64,000 nucleotides of DNA, from the NCBI GenBank assembly GCA_040755055.1, contig JBFMBS010000006.1, forward strand, positions 62,001 to 126,000, given 5' to 3'. Position 1 is the first letter of the stretch, and each line of letters starts with the position of its first letter. The DNA is from DYJK01 sp040755055. Lineage in GTDB: Bacteria > Bacteroidota > Ignavibacteria > Ignavibacteriales > Melioribacteraceae. The notes under the pieces were generated by a model, which was not told where the DNA came from, searched no databases, and saw only the letters and a list, made by a program, of their open reading frames with translations. A program made the position numbers and the translations under genes. Positions 9,429-18,435 of the stretch are shown piece after piece.

Positions 9429-10175
9429 TTAGAGACTGATTCCAAAAATCAAATACGAGATTTCGGCTTTTGGGTTAAGTATGTAACTGCAATAAACCGG
9501 CAGAGAAAAACTTTCCGAGATTTTAATCTGCTTCGATGCTTTAATTCCGGCGTTGATCAAATTGAATTTGTCCGTTCCGTAATAAAGCGGAGTATCTTCG
9601 CTTCCAGCTGCGGCACCGGCAAAAATTGAAACACCGAAATCATCAACCGCAGTTGTGTACTCTGCTTGAAAATACAAGTTGTTTCCTTTGTCGTTGTAAA
9701 CGTTCATGTATCCGCTCAATGTTAAAGGAAACGATTCGGTTCCAGCAATTGAAATACCGGCTTCAACGGTGTGTGCGCCGGGACCGTTTTTGTCGTCATA
9801 ATTATGAAAGTTGCCGATTCTAATTCCGCCGTTCGGGTAATAGTAATCTGTAACAATTGCAGTAATGTTGACGGCGTTTTCAATTGCAGCCGTGTAACTA
9901 ATCCACGCATCGATTTCGTGGCTTGTGTTGTGAAGTTCGTCGGTTGAGTTTGTGTGCGAAAGTCCGTACGAACCCCAAAATCCGAATTGAAGATTGGAGA
10001 ACTTAAAAGTGATTGCCGGTTGAATATTCGGCTGGTCATTGATGTTCAAGCCACGCCATACGTACCGGCTAACCAAATCTGCATTTGCACTTAACGATAA
10101 TTTTTGCGCATGTGAATAATTGAAAGAGAGAAGAATTAGCGAAATGATAAAGCAGTAGATGAAATTTTTTTTCAT
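9429..10175 (-). CDS. TorF-like putative outer-membrane porin
   Basis: The mature region begins LSLSANADLVSRYVWRGLN, the typical opening of TorF-family porins, followed by alternating beta-strand segments to a hydrophobic C-terminus (YLIFGISL). The signal peptide is MKKNFIYCFIISLILLSF up to SHAQ. I chose ATG at 10175 over the upstream start at 10256 because AAGGAA lies at the right distance and the signal peptide begins there, giving 248 residues. It is followed by amt after 29 bases; the pair probably brings ammonium across both membranes. Confidence 0.78.
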   Translation of the reverse strand: MKKNFIYCFIISLILLSFNYSHAQKLSLSANADLVSRYVWRGLNINDQPNIQPAITFKFSNLQFGFWGSYGLSHTNSTDELHNTSHEIDAWISYTAAIENAVNITAIVTDYYYPNGGIRIGNFHNYDDKNGPGAHTVEAGISIAGTESFPLTLSGYMNVYNDKGNNLYFQAEYTTAVDDFGVSIFAGAAAGSEDTPLYYGTDKFNLINAGIKASKQIKISESFSLPVYCSYILNPKAEISYLIFGISL

Positions 10176-10399
10176 AAACAGATTCCTTAAATAGTTGAAG
10201 AACCTTTTGTAGTTGTGAAAAAATTCACACACAAAATTTTGAAATAAACTGTTCATGAAATAATCTTATGCAACGAGTGTAACGGATTTGTCGCAAGCGT
10301 TCGAATTTCGAAAACGGATAGAACGACCGAATTGAAAAATTTGTGAATGGATATCTCGAAAATGTTTTCTAAGTTTTGTTACCCGAAAAGAGTGATTTA

Positions 10400-11164
10400 T
10401 TGAAAAAGGTTTTGGTAATTGATAACAAAAGCGAAAACCTTAAAAAGGTAGAATTGCTTCTCACTCAAACTGATTTTGAAATCTACTACTCGCACGATAA
10501 AAAAGACGGTTTGGAAATTGCCTCACGTTACCTTCCCGATTTAATTCTTTTTGATTTCACAAACGGCGAAACCGATTTGCAGCTCATCAAAAAAATATGC
10601 AGCAACGAAAGAACATCGGCACTGCCGCTCATTATTGTTTCCAACAATTTTTCTTTTGAACAACAAAGAGCGGTAATGGAACTTGGCGCGGACGATTATA
10701 TCCCGTTAAGTTTTTTGGAGACAAGTCTGCAAAACTCCGTTATCAAGAGATTTGAAAAATTAACAAGCGTGAAAGCTCATATAAATAAAGAGATAAATTC
10801 TTTTGATGAATTTAACGGAGAGCAAAAAAGAAATGATCATATTCTCGTTAAGATAGGAAACAAACTGAAGCTCGTTAAGTTTACGGATATTGTTTGCGTT
10901 ACCGCGCTGAAGGAATACAGCAAAATTGTTACAAAAGATAATTGCAAAATTATCGTTAGGAAGTCGCTAAGAAATTGGATTAAAGTACTGCCGGCAAAAT
11001 TATTTCTTCGTATTCACCGCGCAACAATTATTAATCTTGATTACATCGAGCGGATTACAAAAACAAACGATAGAACGTACGCTGTTCATTTAAAAAATAT
11101 TGAGGAAGATTTTTCGTTCAGCTACAGATACGCAAACATTATGCGGCATACTTTTCCGACTTGA
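10400..11164 (+). CDS. LytTR-type response regulator with atypical receiver
   Basis: An N-terminal receiver domain (residues 1-120) is followed by a LytTR DNA-binding domain (about 150-254, with the family pattern around YSKIVTKDNCKIIVRKSL and FLRIHRATIINLDYI). The phospho-acceptor is Asp52 (ILFDF). The acidic pair is reduced to Asp8-Asn9, and the conserved lysine of the DYIxKPF motif is Leu103 (DYIPLSF), so phosphorylation may be weak or absent. Two TTG starts are possible (10376, 10400); the second gives the usual KKVLVIDN opening. No histidine kinase is adjacent. It is divergent from the porin-amt pair. Confidence 0.8.
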   Translation: MKKVLVIDNKSENLKKVELLLTQTDFEIYYSHDKKDGLEIASRYLPDLILFDFTNGETDLQLIKKICSNERTSALPLIIVSNNFSFEQQRAVMELGADDYIPLSFLETSLQNSVIKRFEKLTSVKAHINKEINSFDEFNGEQKRNDHILVKIGNKLKLVKFTDIVCVTALKEYSKIVTKDNCKIIVRKSLRNWIKVLPAKLFLRIHRATIINLDYIERITKTNDRTYAVHLKNIEEDFSFSYRYANIMRHTFPT

Positions 11165-11295
11165 GAAGAGAAAAAAGATTATCTCAAAATTTATTCTTGT
11201 TCGTACTCTTGCTCTTGAACATGCTCATGCTCTTTCGTTCTTTAAAGACAGATCAGGATTAGGAACAAGAGTATGAGCAAGAGTCGGAATAATTT

Positions 11296-11343
11296 TTAGG
11301 CAAGAACCTTCTCTACAAAGTCCAACGCTTCATCAATTTTTGA
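11296..11343 (-). pseudogene. Duplicate fragment of the alaS 3-prime end
   Basis: Read on the minus strand this encodes SKIDEALDFVEKVLA and a stop, while intact alaS 240 bases away ends SKIDEALEFVAKAIFQ and a stop. At DNA level 24 bases are identical (11321-11344 against 11583-11606). The match is in the same frame and the same position relative to the stop, so it is a remnant of a second or former alaS tail. Sequence immediately upstream does not continue to match alaS. Confidence 0.75.
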
Positions 11344-11377
11344 ATTGTGATGGCATAGATAATTTGAAGGCGTGAGA

Positions 11378-11503
11378 TTATGTCACCCACTCAAAATAAT
11401 TTTCTGAAGTGATAATGCTGAATTGCGATTCCGGGTAAGCTTTAGCCCATGCCTCGGGAATTTTTGTAAATACGGCTTTTTGACTGACTGAATTTACGTT
11501 AAT
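11378..11503 (-). pseudogene. C-terminal coding remnant of an unrecognised gene
   Basis: A minus-strand open stretch of 41 codons ends in KIPEAWAKAYPESQFSIITS then ENYFEWVT and a stop, with protein-like composition but no start codon and an in-frame stop just upstream. It looks like the tail of a deleted gene. It could be chance, since it is short. Confidence 0.35.
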
Positions 11504-11512
11504 TCAGTCAGT
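11483..11512. repeat. 12-bp inverted repeat
   Basis: ACTGACTGAATT (11483-11494) and AATTCAGTCAGT (11501-11512) are perfect complements around a 6-base loop, just downstream of alaS. It may act as the alaS terminator or be the end of a lost mobile element. Confidence 0.6.
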
Positions 11513-11554
11513 TGATAAGTCGCATTTACGATTTTTGGAAAAGGATACTGTGTT

Positions 11555-14161
11555 TTATTGAAAAATAGCCTTCGCAACAAATTCCAACGCTTCATCAATT
11601 TTTGAAACATCTTTACCGCCGGCAGTTGCAAGATGCGGACGACCGCCGCCGCTGCCTCCTACAATTTGTGCAACTTGCTTAACAATATTTCCGGCGAGAA
11701 TTTTTTTCTCTTTTATTAAATCATCGGAAACAACGGCAACAATTCCAACTTTACCTTCTATTTCTGAAATTAAAACACCGGCACCGCTCTTCATTTTTTC
11801 GCGAAGTTCGTCACCCATCGATTTTAATTCGTCCATATTTGACGCTGAAACTTTTCCTTTGAAAATTTTTATTCCGTTTACTTCTTGCGGCGAAGAAACA
11901 ATCGCATCGATTCCACCGAGTTTCTCTTTCAGTTTTAAATCCGCAAGTTCTTTCTCAAGTTTCTTCTTTTCATCCGTCACTTCATTAATTCTCAATTCTC
12001 CATTCGCAATTCTCAATTGCAGTTCCCGAATGTATTTCTCGACTCCGGCGCCGGTAACGGCTTCTATTCTTCTTACACCGCTTGCGATAGAAGATTCGGA
12101 AACAATTTTGAACAAGCCGATCTGCGAAGAATTTTTTACATGTGTGCCGCCGCAAAATTCCATTGTGAAATCACCGAACTGAACAACGTTAACTTTGTCG
12201 CCGTATTTATCGCCGAAGAACATCAGCGCGCCCATTTTCTTTGCGGACTCAAACGGAGTATCGCGGTGATGTGTCAACGGAATATTTTCGCGCAGCTTTT
12301 CATTCACCAGCGATTCGATTGCATCGAGTTCGCTCTCTTTCACTTTTTCGAAATGAGTGAAATCGAAACGGAGGCGGTCGGGACCGACATACGATCCGGA
12401 CTGTTGAACATGTGTGCCGAGAATTTCGCGAAGCGCTCTGTGCAGAAAGTGTGTGACGGAATGATTCCGCATAATGTCCCATCGTCTGTTTTCGTCAACT
12501 TGTGCGGTAACTTTCATTCCAATTTCGAGTTTTATGTTCGCATCGTTTTCCAAAATGTGCACGACTTGATTGTTAATCTTTGCGAGATCGATTACACGCA
12601 AATGTGTATCGCCGATAAAAATTGAACCGGTGTCGTCAATCTGTCCGCCCGATTCGACATAAAAAGGAGTTTTATCGAGAACAACTAATAATTTATTGTC
12701 ATCTTCTTTAACCTCTAAAATTTCAGCATCAGTTCTTAATTCATTATATCCGGTAAAAAGTGTGGGATGTGTAACTGTTAGTTTGCCACTAGTGCTAAAT
12801 GATGCTTTTATACTTGAAGTTATGTTCAAAGTTCTGCCTTTTCTTCCCCTCTCTTTCTGCTCGTTCATCAATTCGTTGAAACGAGATTCATCAATTGTGA
12901 ATCCTTGTTCGCGAGCCATTACATTTGTTAAATCAACCGGGAACCCGTATGTATCGTATAGTTTGAAAACATCTGCACCGGAAATTATTTTTTCATTTTG
13001 TGTGTTCAATTTTTTTACAAGCTGATCAAACAACTCTATGCCGCGGTCGAGTGTTGCATTGAAACTTTCTTCTTCGGCTTTAATAATTTTTTCAATTTGT
13101 GTTTGGTTCGATTTTATTTCCGGGAAAACTTGCGAGAAATTTTCGACAACAACGGAAACAAGTTTGTAGAGGAACGGCTCTTTCAAATTTAGTTTGCGTG
13201 CGTAACGAGCGGCGCGGCGCAACAATCTTCGTAAAACATAACTGCGTCCTTCGTTGCCCGGAGTAGCACCGTCGGCAATTGCAAATGTTAATGTGCGGAT
13301 ATGATCTGCAATTACCCGCATTGCAACGTTTGTTTGCCCGGTCGGAGAATTATCATCTGCCGGAAGTTTGTAATCGTAACTGATGCCGGAAAGTTTTTCG
13401 ATTGCATTTATGATTGGTGTAAAAACATCCGTATCGTAATTGGAATTTTTCTTTTGCAGAACCGCACAGACACGTTCGAAGCCCATCCCGGTATCAACAT
13501 GTTTTGAAGGAAGGTCGTGAAGTTTTCCGTTTTCATCGCGGTTGTATTGAATGAAAACGAGGTTCCAAATTTCGATACACTTCGGATCGCCGGCGTTCAC
13601 ATATTTCGGGTTGTCGTAGTCATCGCTCAAGTTGATATGAATTTCAGAACACGGACCGCACGGACCGGTCTCGCCCATTTCCCAAAAATTATCTTTCTCA
13701 TCAAACTTCAAAATGTGATCGTGCTTGATGTCGGTTTCGCTCTTCCACAAATTAAGAGCTTCGTCATCAGTTCTGTAAACAGTTGCCCACAATCTTTCTT
13801 TCGGAAGTTTCCAAACTTCGGTTAATAATTCCCACGCCCATTTGATCGCTTCTTTCTTGTAATAATCTCCGAACGACCAATTGCCGAGCATCTCGAAAAA
13901 AGTGTGATGATAAGTGTCATGACCCACTTCTTCGAGGTCGTTGTGTTTTCCCGAAACACGGATACATTTTTGAGTATTTGCGGCGCGTTTGTAATCGCGC
14001 GAGCCGGTTCCGAGAAATACATCTTTGAATTGATTCATACCGGCATTTGTAAAAAGCAAAGTCGGGTCGCCGTGCGGAACAACCGGCGCGCTTGGAACGA
14101 TTCTGTGATTTTTACTTTTAAAGAAATCGAGGAATTGCTGTCTTATTTCGCTTGAAGTCAT
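11555..14161 (-). CDS. alaS: Alanyl-tRNA synthetase
   Basis: The 868-residue enzyme charges tRNA-Ala in the cytoplasm. The class II catalytic domain is N-terminal (RVSGKHNDLEEVGHDTYHHT, FFEMLGNWSFGDYY). The editing domain has the zinc ligands in SVTHFLHRAL and EFCGGTHV. The C-Ala domain ends with GGSGGGRPHLATAGGKD. Length is normal. The 3-prime end is partly duplicated at 11296-11343. It is the only gene of its transcript that can be seen; an ECF sigma factor diverges upstream. Confidence 0.97.
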   Translation of the reverse strand: MTSSEIRQQFLDFFKSKNHRIVPSAPVVPHGDPTLLFTNAGMNQFKDVFLGTGSRDYKRAANTQKCIRVSGKHNDLEEVGHDTYHHTFFEMLGNWSFGDYYKKEAIKWAWELLTEVWKLPKERLWATVYRTDDEALNLWKSETDIKHDHILKFDEKDNFWEMGETGPCGPCSEIHINLSDDYDNPKYVNAGDPKCIEIWNLVFIQYNRDENGKLHDLPSKHVDTGMGFERVCAVLQKKNSNYDTDVFTPIINAIEKLSGISYDYKLPADDNSPTGQTNVAMRVIADHIRTLTFAIADGATPGNEGRSYVLRRLLRRAARYARKLNLKEPFLYKLVSVVVENFSQVFPEIKSNQTQIEKIIKAEEESFNATLDRGIELFDQLVKKLNTQNEKIISGADVFKLYDTYGFPVDLTNVMAREQGFTIDESRFNELMNEQKERGRKGRTLNITSSIKASFSTSGKLTVTHPTLFTGYNELRTDAEILEVKEDDNKLLVVLDKTPFYVESGGQIDDTGSIFIGDTHLRVIDLAKINNQVVHILENDANIKLEIGMKVTAQVDENRRWDIMRNHSVTHFLHRALREILGTHVQQSGSYVGPDRLRFDFTHFEKVKESELDAIESLVNEKLRENIPLTHHRDTPFESAKKMGALMFFGDKYGDKVNVVQFGDFTMEFCGGTHVKNSSQIGLFKIVSESSIASGVRRIEAVTGAGVEKYIRELQLRIANGELRINEVTDEKKKLEKELADLKLKEKLGGIDAIVSSPQEVNGIKIFKGKVSASNMDELKSMGDELREKMKSGAGVLISEIEGKVGIVAVVSDDLIKEKKILAGNIVKQVAQIVGGSGGGRPHLATAGGKDVSKIDEALEFVAKAIFQ

Positions 14162-14252
14162 AAATCTGTGTTAAATTTTTGTGAAGCAAATATAACAAAA
14201 TTACGCCATGGATTTTCAGTTCACCCATTATAAAAGTGAGAGATTTCCATTC

Positions 14253-14283
14253 TTGTTATTTTCCTTTACTAATGATACTTTTG
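14253..14283 (+). promoter_or_regulatory. Candidate Bacteroidota-type primary promoter
   Basis: TTG at 14253-14255 is followed after 20 bases by TACTTTTG (14276-14283), matching the TTTG and TAnnTTTG boxes used by the primary sigma factor of Bacteroidota. It lies about 30 bases before the ECF sigma gene start. Confidence 0.45.
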
Positions 14284-14313
14284 GTTGGTTCTAAAAAGAG
14301 GAATAGATAGAAT

Positions 14314-14892
14314 TTGAGTAAGTACAAAGAACTCACGGATTTAGATTTGATGCGAGAGATTTCCAGGTTCGATTCACGGGCTTTGGAAGAGTTATATAAC
14401 CGCTATTCACCGCTTCTTTATACAGTAATAAAAAAGATAGCTCCGGACCAGGGAACCGCGGAACAAATACTTCTAGAAGTTTTTGTGATAATCTGGCGAA
14501 AGATCGATAAATTCGATTTCCATATAGGTAATGTTTACAGCTGGCTTATAACACTTGCACGAAACAAGGCAGTAGATACTTTGCGCCGGGATAGATCCGC
14601 TTCATCCACTGCTCAATTTTACGATGATGGTTATGAAGACTATTTTATTATTCCTACTTTCTTAGAAGGAATGGATAGTTTGGATTTTAAAACTGCCTTA
14701 AGTTTAAAACCTAAAATTGAAAAAGCATTATCAAGATTAACCGATACACAAAAGTATGTACTGCACCTTGCATACTATGAAGGTTATACAGTAGATGAAA
14801 TTGCAGATAAACTTAATGTTCCTATTGAAACAGTGCGGAATAAGGTAATGACGGCTTTGCATAGTCTAAGAGATTATTTGATAAAGGAATGA
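14314..14892 (+). CDS. ECF RNA polymerase sigma factor
   Basis: A 192-residue extracytoplasmic-function sigma factor: region 2 (ELYNRYSPLLYTVIKKIA, VIIWRKIDKFD, WLITLARNKAVDTLRR) and region 4 (LTDTQKYVLHLAYYEGYTVD then EIADKLNVPIETVRNKV). The start is TTG, with GAGGAA upstream. The gene following after 4 bases encodes its likely membrane anti-sigma factor, so the pair forms a signal-response unit; the signal is unknown. Confidence 0.92.
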   Translation: MSKYKELTDLDLMREISRFDSRALEELYNRYSPLLYTVIKKIAPDQGTAEQILLEVFVIIWRKIDKFDFHIGNVYSWLITLARNKAVDTLRRDRSASSTAQFYDDGYEDYFIIPTFLEGMDSLDFKTALSLKPKIEKALSRLTDTQKYVLHLAYYEGYTVDEIADKLNVPIETVRNKVMTALHSLRDYLIKE

Positions 14893-14896
14893 AGAT

Positions 14897-15973
14897 ATGG
14901 CTGACCCGATAAAAGAAATAATATCTGCATTTGCTTCCGGCTGTATTGATAAAGCCAACTTTGTTCAATTTAAAGAATATATCAATGCCGGGGGTGATAT
15001 ACCGGCAAATGAATTAGGTGAACTGCAAAATATTGTCTCAATGATTCCAATTATTTTGGATATCGAACTTCCAGATCCTTCCATAAAAGATAACGTTGCT
15101 AAAAGATTGATCGGGTTAAAGGAAGAAATCAAATCTAAGATTCAGGAAGAGAGAAGAAAAACTATTGTAACGTTCGGTGATGAATCTGCTGCTCAAGCAG
15201 CAGCAACCCGTCAGACTGTTGTTAGACCGCCGGCGGCATCACCTTCGACTTTTACCATAGCCGAGAATTTGAAAAAGACCTCTTTTAGCGAACCATCACC
15301 AACTTTCATTAAAGGCGAAACAAAAGAAAGCGGAGTTAAAACTATGGCAAGTGAACAACCACAATCGCTTTTCTCAAATCAACCACCACCACAGCAACAG
15401 CAAGCATATACTCCGCAAGTGCAAGATAAATCTACTTCAAGTTTGCCCGGATGGCTGGCAATAATTTTAGTGATTTTACTTTTTACAATTTTAGGATATT
15501 ACACGTACACATCTGTAGATGAGTTAAATAGACAAGTTGAAGATTTGAAACATGATATTACCTCCTTACGAAGCGAACTTGCAACAGCGAATAATTTTAT
15601 GAGTGTACATATTTCTTTGATAGAATTTTTTAATTACAAAGATGTTGTTGTATCAAATCTTTCACCGGTTAACCCGGCGGATAAAGGAAGTGCAAGATTA
15701 TTACTCGCATTTGATCAGAAAGAAGGATTGATCCAGTTTAGAAATACCGTTCCTCTGCAGCCAAACCAGGGCTTGCAATTGTGGGTCGTTAGCAGAGGAC
15801 AGTCTTATTCGCTTGGTGTTTACTCGCCAAACGGAAGCGAATATATACGGCTTGCCTCGTTCCCGTTTTTGCCCAAGGAACAGATCGACATGATAAAGCT
15901 GACAATTGAATCGAACACCGGTTCGCCTACACCGTCGGTTCAAACTTATTTGCAAGGTACGTTAGGAAGGTAA
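14897..15973 (+). CDS. Membrane anti-sigma factor, RskA-like
   Basis: The 358-residue protein has a cytoplasmic N-terminal part, a proline/glutamine-rich linker (NQPPPQQQQAY), one membrane helix near residue 190 (LAIILVILLFTILGYY), a short coiled coil (VEDLKHDITSLRSELA), and a C-terminal domain of the anti-sigma-K type (NQGLQLWVVSRGQSYSLGVY). The N-terminus lacks an obvious HxxxCxxC zinc motif. It is placed directly behind the ECF gene and probably sequesters that sigma factor until an envelope signal arrives. Confidence 0.8.
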   Translation: MADPIKEIISAFASGCIDKANFVQFKEYINAGGDIPANELGELQNIVSMIPIILDIELPDPSIKDNVAKRLIGLKEEIKSKIQEERRKTIVTFGDESAAQAAATRQTVVRPPAASPSTFTIAENLKKTSFSEPSPTFIKGETKESGVKTMASEQPQSLFSNQPPPQQQQAYTPQVQDKSTSSLPGWLAIILVILLFTILGYYTYTSVDELNRQVEDLKHDITSLRSELATANNFMSVHISLIEFFNYKDVVVSNLSPVNPADKGSARLLLAFDQKEGLIQFRNTVPLQPNQGLQLWVVSRGQSYSLGVYSPNGSEYIRLASFPFLPKEQIDMIKLTIESNTGSPTPSVQTYLQGTLGR

Positions 15974-15984
15974 ATCTAGGCAAG

Positions 15985-16491
15985 TTATTTTTTTCTATTC
16001 AGGAATACGTTCAACCCCAAAATTATTAAAACAACCGGCCAAAAATCTTCCGCCAGATCTGCGGCTTTATTTGCATAATCAAGAATACCAATCTCTTTTG
16101 AGAAGGTAACCGGAATGATTCCCATTATTATTAAAATGAGTGAAGCAAAAAGAAACCCTTTTACTCTGGTGTTGTCTATAAACAAAATAAAAAAGAGTGT
16201 TCCCCCGATGAAAAGAATCGAAGTAAAAACTATTCCCCGATCATTGATTATTTCGTAGTTAGATTTAACAATTAGAATAGTCCCAATCATAAAAATGAGA
16301 GCTGAAAGCAGAAGCAGATCCCGCCGGTTGTTTTTGAATGCGAGGTATGTGGAGGGAATTCCAAATAAAATAAAAGTTAAACCTACCGCCGTGTACGGGG
16401 AAATGTTTAGTATTGAGTAATAACTAAGCAGAGAGCATACACCATAGAAAATAAACGCTACGCCGGATATTCTTTTATGAGTTAACGTCAT
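15985..16491 (-). CDS. Multi-pass membrane protein of unknown function
   Basis: About 168 residues with five or six hydrophobic helices (GVAFIFYGVCSLLSYYSI, VGLTFILFGIPSTYLAF, LLLSALIFMIGTILIV and others), and almost no soluble part. It resembles the small membrane proteins that accompany PspC-domain genes. ATG 16491 lies inside the end of the upstream PspC gene (17-base overlap), which implies translational coupling. The open frame could start at TTG 16506. Confidence 0.65.
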   Translation of the reverse strand: MTLTHKRISGVAFIFYGVCSLLSYYSILNISPYTAVGLTFILFGIPSTYLAFKNNRRDLLLLSALIFMIGTILIVKSNYEIINDRGIVFTSILFIGGTLFFILFIDNTRVKGFLFASLILIIMGIIPVTFSKEIGILDYANKAADLAEDFWPVVLIILGLNVFLNRKK

Positions 16492-17167
16492 TGATATTAG
16501 TTTCAAGTTGTGAGAAAAAAGCTAAGATTAAATAAGCAGCGGCAAAAGTGCCAAGTGTTAACAGAGTGCTTATAAAAAAGATTGTTCGTATCGTGGTGGA
16601 ATCGGTATCTGTATATTCTGCAATGCCTCCGCATACGCCTAGTAGTCTTCTATCTTTACGGGAACGGTAAAAATTGATTTTGTAATTAACATCGGGGATC
16701 TTAGTGTAGTACTTGTTGTAAAGAAGTAAGACTCCAATGATAAAAGAAACGATTGGAACTATATATGAATTTGGGAGAACAAACAATCTCTCCGAAGCAA
16801 AGTATCCGATTGAACGGAATCCAAAATAGATTCCGGATAAAATCATTAGACCGCTCAACACAGTTTTGTAATTAATTTTCCGTTGTTTGTGATAATCCTC
16901 TTCAGTCGGGTTGTCTTCATATTTATCAGTTGGTGTCAAAGCTGCCATAATTAAATAGGCGGCTACACTCCAACCTCCAAATAGTAAAGTAAGCATCGCC
17001 AGCACACGAATCACAGCCGGATCAGTCTTGGTATATTTTGCAATTCCGGCACAAACACCGGCAATTAAAACATTGTGCTTCGAACGCCCGAAAATTCTTT
17101 TGCCTTGTTCTCCCGGGTATTTGCTTTCGGGTTCATTGAAGATGTTTGGAAAATTATTCTCGTCCAT
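16475..17167 (-). CDS. Double PspC-domain membrane protein
   Basis: The 230-residue protein holds two PspC domains: residues about 26-76 (LIAGVCAGIAKYTKTDPAVI, then RVLAMLTLLFGGW) and about 170-220 (RRLLGVCGGIAEYTDTDSTT). Two additional helices lie between them. PspC domains act in envelope-stress sensing and anchor the phage-shock response in some bacteria. Here no PspA/PspB is adjacent; the neighbour is a small membrane protein overlapping its end. The gene converges on the ECF/anti-sigma pair, so a shared role in envelope stress is a guess. Confidence 0.85.
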   Translation of the reverse strand: MDENNFPNIFNEPESKYPGEQGKRIFGRSKHNVLIAGVCAGIAKYTKTDPAVIRVLAMLTLLFGGWSVAAYLIMAALTPTDKYEDNPTEEDYHKQRKINYKTVLSGLMILSGIYFGFRSIGYFASERLFVLPNSYIVPIVSFIIGVLLLYNKYYTKIPDVNYKINFYRSRKDRRLLGVCGGIAEYTDTDSTTIRTIFFISTLLTLGTFAAAYLILAFFSQLETNINDVNS

Positions 17168-17285
17168 CGTTAAAAAATGCTGTACTTCAATTTATTAGAA
17201 TTTGACTACTACCTTATGATTTTATGTGTAGAGCAGAATCGTTAAATGTGACAAGTATAAGTTAATTAGTTTTAATATACGGTAA

Positions 17286-18338
17286 TTATTTTTGGATTTC
17301 ATTTTTGGCTTGAATAGCTCGCGCAATCATGTTACCCACTTGTTCGTTTTCATTAATCCAGATAATTTTAGTCTGCGGATTCTGTAAAGCAAAAACTCTG
17401 AATATTTCGTCTGCAAAAGCTTGTCCAATGTTTGTGACGCCCTTAAAATCAAGAAAGACCTCTTTAAATCTTTCAAAACGAGTGAGCAGTCTTTTGGCTT
17501 GTGATCTAGAAACAAGATTTTCTTCTCCGTACTTAACTAATGAAACCGGGATATGTGTTTTCGAAAATCCATAGTCGTGTTTTTCCGGGGATGAAAATTC
17601 ATTAAAGATGTTTTGCAAATCTCTTGGGGAATCTTTTGAGATTTTCATTACTACCAGAGTCCCGACGATTGGTTCTTCAGTTTCTATTAACCAATCATCT
17701 TTTATTGAAGAATGAGAAAAGAAAAGATTGCCCGAGGAAATTGTAAAATGATCAAATGAGCGCGATGTAAAAAAAATACCCTCGCCGGTGTGCTTCAGTG
17801 GTTCAGTAGTGAATTTACCTTTGGCTAGTTCCAAAATTGCAAAACGGGGATCGCCTAAGTTTAACGCCTTATCAATTTTATTGAATATGCCAATACCATC
17901 GTCAAATATCACCATTTGTATTTCTTTAATTGTAGTTTTTACTGAAATAATAATTTCTTTGCCTTCGGAATGGTCAATTGCATTATTTAATATTTCAGTA
18001 AAACCATATTCACAAATTTTGAAAATATTGTCGGGTATTGCCGATAGTTCAGGCATTACCTCATTTCTCCATACAAGATCTTCTTTAACTTTATCATTAA
18101 TAACAATCTTAAACGATTTTTTATTCTCTTTAAGAGAGTATTTTTTGTTTTTTGTAGTACCAGATGATTCTAGGATATTTTCTTTTACTAATATAGAAAG
18201 ATATTTATGTGCAGCTTGTCTGCTTATATTAAATGTAGCCGTTAATGCTTGTGTTATAGTTGTAGGATGATTGCCAATGTTATCAATTATGAATTTTTTA
18301 ATTGCTTCTTTTTGTTGTCTTGTACTTCTAGTTCTCAT
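17286..18338 (-). CDS. HTH, GHKL-ATPase and STAS-like (DUF4325) regulator
   Basis: Three modules are fused in 350 residues: an N-terminal winged helix (about 1-60, TFNISRQAAHKYLSILVKEN), an anti-sigma-like histidine-kinase-type ATPase domain (about 95-250, with the N box EILNNAIDHSEG, the G1 box VIFDDGIGIF and the G2 area KHTGEGIFFTSR), and a C-terminal STAS-like DUF4325 domain (about 270-345, LDFKGVTNIGQAFADEIFRV). ATPase and STAS modules usually act as partners in partner-switching; having both plus a DNA-binding domain in one chain suggests a self-contained switch. Three operator-like repeats lie immediately upstream. Confidence 0.82.
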   Translation of the reverse strand: MRTRSTRQQKEAIKKFIIDNIGNHPTTITQALTATFNISRQAAHKYLSILVKENILESSGTTKNKKYSLKENKKSFKIVINDKVKEDLVWRNEVMPELSAIPDNIFKICEYGFTEILNNAIDHSEGKEIIISVKTTIKEIQMVIFDDGIGIFNKIDKALNLGDPRFAILELAKGKFTTEPLKHTGEGIFFTSRSFDHFTISSGNLFFSHSSIKDDWLIETEEPIVGTLVVMKISKDSPRDLQNIFNEFSSPEKHDYGFSKTHIPVSLVKYGEENLVSRSQAKRLLTRFERFKEVFLDFKGVTNIGQAFADEIFRVFALQNPQTKIIWINENEQVGNMIARAIQAKNEIQK

Positions 18339-18344
18339 TGTAAA

Positions 18345-18400
18345 TTGTAAACTATTTGCGCCAGCATTGTAAACTATTTTAAAGTTATTGTCAACTATTT
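18345..18400. promoter_or_regulatory. Three direct repeats, probable operator
   Basis: TTGTAAACTATTT occurs at 18345-18357 and 18367-18379, and TTGTCAACTATTT at 18388-18400. The spacing is 22 and 21 bases, two helical turns, so the sites face the same side of the DNA. The array begins 7 bases before the start codon of the HTH-ATPase-STAS gene, suggesting autoregulation. Confidence 0.65.
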
Positions 18401-18435
18401 AAAATGAAATGCTGATTTCAGAGGAAAAATGGCAG

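Larger units (their letters stand above)
11165..11554. other. Intergenic region with gene remnants and inverted repeats
   Basis: No intact gene is seen. The first part contains short repeated words; ACTCTTGCTC at 11205-11214 pairs with GAGCAAGAGT at 11275-11284, and CTTGTTC with GAACAAG. The second part holds two minus-strand coding remnants and a 12-bp inverted repeat, listed separately. Confidence 0.6.

Noticed and set aside
12017..12625. 202-codon open frame on the + strand
   Set aside because: It lies entirely antisense to alaS, whose coding evidence is overwhelming.
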